A DNA stretch of 17,043 bases, taken from contig DASCRM010000046.1 in assembly GCA_034406555.1 (NCBI GenBank), positions 1-17,043 on the forward strand. Reading direction: 5' to 3'. The stretch comes from SHYR01 sp034406555 (GTDB lineage: Bacteria; Chloroflexota; Dehalococcoidia; UBA2979). How positions within the stretch are numbered: position 1 is the stretch's first letter; each line of letters opens with the position of its first letter. The translations under genes were made by a program, and so were the position numbers. This document shows positions 14,316 through 17,043 of this stretch, in pieces. The notes below the pieces were generated by a model. It did no database searches. It saw only the letters and a program-made list of their open reading frames with translations, and was not told where the DNA came from.

Positions 14316-15235
14316 ATGAGGCGCCACACGGCGCTCGGACTCACGACCGGGATCGCGCTGCTCGCTGCCGTGCTGACGGCCTGTGACGGCTCGACGGCGA
14401 GCGAGGACGACGCGGGCGTCGTGGGCAACTCGCCTCCGGCTTCGGCAACGGTCGCTGCTGCACCCACAGCCACTCCGACGCCCACGCTAACGCCCTCCCC
14501 ACCGCTACGCCGACGCCCACCCCTCGCGTCGAGGGGCCGTTGACGCCGATCGGGGACCGCGACTGCGGTGCGCCGAACGACTTCCACTACACCGCCGCAT
14601 ATGACGGCCGGAGCGTCTTCGGCACCGGGGCCTTCTGCATCTACCACCCGCAGTCGGAGACGGTCGTCGCCGCCCTTGGCGAGGTGGCCTCGACAGCATC
14701 GGCTGCCCTCGACAGCGTGCACGCGACGGTCGGGATTGTGGCGGGCCGCACGATCAACATCTAGGCGCATGCAAGCTGGGGGGAGCTCGCCGCCATGAGT
14801 TGGCTGCCGATGTGGGCCGCCTTCGGCGACACGACCGGCATCTGGATGCCGTACACCCGCGCGCTGCACGACGACCCTCGGGTGCTGCTCCACGAGCTGG
14901 CGCACACCATGACGTTCCGCCAGTTCCCCGGCGCGAACAACCTGCTGGCCGAAGGCGTCGCAGAGTGGACGGCTCACGAGATCAGCAGCTGGGCCTTCTT
15001 CGACGCAGCGAAGGCCGACTCCTGCACCCAGTCGCTGTCCGAGCTGGCCTCGATGCGACCGATCCCGTTCGAGTGCCAGGGTGCGGCCGCACGCATCGTC
15101 GAACAACTCGTGAACCAGCACGGCGGCCTCGCCACGTACTGGGAGCCAGTGCAGGCGGCCTACGCCGACCCCGTCGGCGCCCCCGTCACGATCTACGGCC
15201 TCACCTGGGACGAGATCGACGCTCTCCACAGGTGA
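14316..15235 (+). pseudogene. Secreted lipoprotein zinc metallopeptidase (gluzincin, peptidase MA-like), broken by frameshift and amber codon
   Basis: Three open pieces together read as one protein of about 306 residues. The first (from ATG 14316) has a lipoprotein signal peptide with lipobox LTAC and a Thr-Pro-rich linker. At the C-run 14497-14500 one base appears to be missing: restoring it joins TPSP to TATPTPTPRVEG and the domain that follows (14501 on). That frame is cut by TAG at 14762-14764 (context RTINI-stop-AHASWGELAAM) and then continues without a break to 15235. The last part carries HELAH at 14891-14905 and NNLLAEGVAEW with Glu at 14951-14953, the HExxH...E zinc site of gluzincins such as the peptidase MA family. 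Two independent lesions suggest a decaying gene. Sequencing error could explain the frameshift, but an error must then also have created the amber codon. Confidence 0.8.
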
Positions 15236-15289
15236 GGTGAGGCTCCAGCTCACTCGCCCGACGACCGCCGCCCGACGTACAGTCAGCGC

Positions 15290-15306
15290 GCTCGCGAGGG
15301 GCGAGC
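15290..15306 (+). other. Hairpin just upstream of the mscL ribosome site
   Basis: GCTCGC-GAGGG-GCGAGC is a perfect 6-bp stem with a 5-nt loop ending 2 nt before the AAGGGAGG ribosome site of mscL. No T-run follows, so it is not a good terminator; it may affect translation initiation or be chance in GC-rich DNA. Confidence 0.3.
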
Positions 15307-15321
15307 AAGGGAGGTGTCGCC

Positions 15322-15732
15322 GTGTTGGACGAGTTCAAGAAGTTTCTGCTCCGTGGCAATGTCATAGAGCTGGGGATCGCCGTTGTGATGGGGGTCGGGT
15401 TCAAAAGCGTCACTGATGCGCTGGTGAAGGATCTGATGACGCCGCTGATCGCGGCTGTCGGCGGGCATACCGACTTCTCGGCGCTGACGTTCGCGATCAA
15501 CGGCAGCGAGTTCCTGTACGGGGACTTCACCAATGCCGTGATCTCGTTCGTGATCACCGCTCTCGTGGTCTTCTTCCTGATCATCACACCGATGAACCAC
15601 CTGAAGGACCGCTACGCCGAGGAGGAAACACCCGACCCGACGACGAAGAAGTGCCGCTTCTGCTTCAGCGAGATCACGTTGCACGCCACTCGGTGCTCGC
15701 ACTGCACATCGGAACTCTCCGCCGCGGCCTAG
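15322..15732 (+). CDS. mscL: Large-conductance mechanosensitive channel with C-terminal zinc ribbon
   Basis: A 136-residue MscL that opens under membrane tension to release solutes during osmotic downshock. The N-terminus is family-typical: FKKFLLRGNVIELGIAVVMG (5-24, amphipathic helix then pore-lining TM1), followed by FKSVTDALVKDLMTPLI. TM2 is at about 70-93 (FTNAVISFVITALVVFFLI). The usual cytoplasmic helix bundle is followed or replaced by a tail with Cys111, Cys114, Cys125 and Cys128 in CRFC...CSHC, a likely zinc ribbon. GTG start at 15322 with AAGGGAGG upstream. It probably has its own promoter, as the upstream gene is degraded. Confidence 0.95.
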   Translation: MLDEFKKFLLRGNVIELGIAVVMGVGFKSVTDALVKDLMTPLIAAVGGHTDFSALTFAINGSEFLYGDFTNAVISFVITALVVFFLIITPMNHLKDRYAEEETPDPTTKKCRFCFSEITLHATRCSHCTSELSAAA

Positions 15733-15824
15733 CAGCGAGGGCGTCGCGAGGCGACGAACGCCTGGCACCGGCCAACCGGCCGCGTTGTACCCTAGCTGAA
15801 GCGATCGGCGGAGGCTGGGCACAG

Positions 15825-17043
15825 TTGATTGAGATCGGTGGCGGGCTGCTTGCCGTGCTGGCGCTCGTGCTCGCCAATGGCTTCTTCGTCGCGTCCGAAT
15901 TCGCGCTCGTCACCGTCCGTCGTACCCGCGTCGAGCAACTGGTCGAGGAGGGTCGGGCCGGAGCGCGCAGCGTCGCCGACGCCGTGCAGCACCTCGATTC
16001 CTACATTGCCGCGTGCCAGCTCGGCATTACCGTCGCCAGCCTCGCGCTCGGCTGGATCGGGGAGCCTGCGCTCTCCGGGCTGCTCGACACGCTGCTCGGC
16101 AATGTCGGCGCACATGCGGCTGCCGTTGCCGTCGCCTTCGTGTTGATCACCGCCCTGCACGTGATCGCCGGCGAACTGGCGCCGAAGGGGATCGCGCTGC
16201 AGTACTCCGAACGCACGGCGCTGACGATCGCCGGCCCGCTGCGGCTCTTCCGCGCGATCTTCCGCCCGGCGATCTGGCTGCTGAACGAGAGCGGCTGGCT
16301 CGTCGCCCGCCTGGTCGGCGTCAGCCCGGGCGGCGGCGAGTCGCAGCACCTCGGCGAGGCCGAGTTGCTGCTGGCGGTCGAGGATAGTGCAGAGGCCGGC
16401 GAGCTGGAGAGCACCGACCAGTTCTTGATCGAGCGCGTACTGCGCTTCGGCGACCTCACCGTCGAGCAGGTGATGGTGCCGCGCACCGAGTTGCTGGCGC
16501 TGTCGATCGAGACATCGACCGCCGACGCGCGGCGGTTCGTGGCGGAGTCCCGGCACTCTCGCTACCCGGTCTACCGCGAAAACATCGACAACGTTGTTGG
16601 CGTGCTGCATGTGCGCGACCTCGTGCTCGCGGAGGATCACCCCTCGATCGAACCGCTGCTGCGGCAGCCTCTGCTGGTTCCGGCGCTGGCCGGCGTGAAC
16701 GAGATGCTGGCGCAGATGCGCGACCGTCGTACCCACTTCGCGATCGCGATGGACGAGTACGGCGGCACCGACGGCATCATCACGCTCGAGGACGTGCTCG
16801 AGGAGATCGTCGGCGAGCTGCAGGATGAGTTCGAGGTACCGGCCCCGACACCCGAGACGCGGCCGGACGGCGTCGCCCGCATCAGCGGCCTCGACAGCAT
16901 CGACGTGCTCGGCGAGCTACTGGAGATCGAGATCGACGCAGGCGCGAACAACACCGTCGGCGGCTACCTCGTGGAGCGGGTCGGCAGCATCCCCACCGTC
17001 GGCGACACGATCGAGCTCGATCGCCACCGGCTGACCGTGGTGG
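15825..17043 (+). CDS. CorC/HlyC (CNNM)-type membrane protein with DUF21 and CBS domains (3' partial)
   Basis: The frame runs off the window after 406 codons. Domains in order: a DUF21/CNNM transmembrane domain (about 1-190) with 'LANGFFVASEFALVTVRRTRVEQL', AACQLGITVASLALGWIGEP and 'VIAGELAPKGIAL'; a CBS pair (about 210-325) with VMVPRTELLAL, SRYPVYRENIDNVVGVLHVRDL and FAIAMDEYGGTDGIITLEDVL then EEIVGELQDEF; and the beginning of the CorC_HlyC domain (from about 345). These proteins are linked to magnesium or other divalent-cation homeostasis; 'hemolysin' names are historical. The best start is TTG 15825, with GGAGG about 11 nt upstream; no ATG or GTG lies nearer the conserved N-terminus. Confidence 0.9.
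   Translation, partial: MIEIGGGLLAVLALVLANGFFVASEFALVTVRRTRVEQLVEEGRAGARSVADAVQHLDSYIAACQLGITVASLALGWIGEPALSGLLDTLLGNVGAHAAAVAVAFVLITALHVIAGELAPKGIALQYSERTALTIAGPLRLFRAIFRPAIWLLNESGWLVARLVGVSPGGGESQHLGEAELLLAVEDSAEAGELESTDQFLIERVLRFGDLTVEQVMVPRTELLALSIETSTADARRFVAESRHSRYPVYRENIDNVVGVLHVRDLVLAEDHPSIEPLLRQPLLVPALAGVNEMLAQMRDRRTHFAIAMDEYGGTDGIITLEDVLEEIVGELQDEFEVPAPTPETRPDGVARISGLDSIDVLGELLEIEIDAGANNTVGGYLVERVGSIPTVGDTIELDRHRLTVV

Noticed and set aside
14523..14525. Second selenocysteine UGA, in the lipoprotein gene
   Set aside because: Reading through this TGA in the same frame gives sequence without domain pattern, whereas a one-base shift at 14497-14500 restores a sensible protein; the TGA is just the out-of-frame stop.
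14762..14764. Pyrrolysine or programmed amber readthrough in the metallopeptidase
   Set aside because: The frame is coherent on both sides, but the gene also has a frameshift, no Pyl context is known here, and a simple Tyr-to-amber change explains it.
15290..15306. Rho-independent terminator before mscL
   Set aside because: The stem is perfect but has no T-run and is followed at once by the mscL ribosome site.

Overview
The window is GC-rich bacterial chromosome, most likely from the phylum Chloroflexota (Dehalococcoidia/SAR202-like or a relative). This is an inference from several traits. There is a long class II (B12-dependent) ribonucleotide reductase with a C-terminal Cys-rich arm. A lipoprotein carries a Thr-Pro linker. 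MscL has a zinc-ribbon tail. Family III CoA-transferases are paired, and GTG/TTG starts are frequent. No phage, transposon, CRISPR or rRNA is visible; the region looks like ordinary chromosome with one decaying gene.

Layout. (1) 1-634: the 3' part of a DUF1858-type protein, whose stop codon lies inside a tRNA-Arg(CCU) gene. (2) 639-1187, minus strand: a peroxiredoxin-like gene that looks truncated until an in-frame UGA at 1056-1058 is read as selenocysteine. The restored protein has a UxxC redox motif, and perfect hairpins follow the UGA, one of them at the spacing expected of a bacterial SECIS. This is the most interesting item in the window. (3) 1247-2062: a NodB-fold polysaccharide deacetylase, divergent from the selenoprotein. 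(4) 2204-2467: a small basic protein of unknown function.

(5) 2565-9466: a run of six same-strand genes with gaps of 2-67 nt: a crotonase-fold protein, two family III CoA-transferases, a TSUP (TauE/SafE) permease, an ArsB/NhaD-type carrier and an M24B Xaa-Pro aminopeptidase. The first three suggest CoA activation and remodelling of an organic acid, and the two carriers could move the acid, sulfite or ions. The substrate cannot be told from sequence. One CoA-transferase lacks the catalytic Asp and the other has it, which suggests a heteromer.

(6) 9467-9999: a convergent hairpin, a 55-aa very basic protein on the minus strand, and a divergent regulatory region with a strong sigma70-like promoter for nrdJ and a perfect 11-bp inverted repeat. 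(7) 10000-13746: nrdJ. (8) 13768-14105: a small two-helix membrane protein and a tiny overlapping ORF. (9) 14316-15235: a lipoprotein zinc-metallopeptidase gene broken by a one-base frameshift and an amber codon. (10) 15322-15732: mscL. (11) 15825 to the window end: a CorC/HlyC-type DUF21-CBS membrane protein that runs off the edge.

All assignments come from reading motifs in the translations; no database search was possible.
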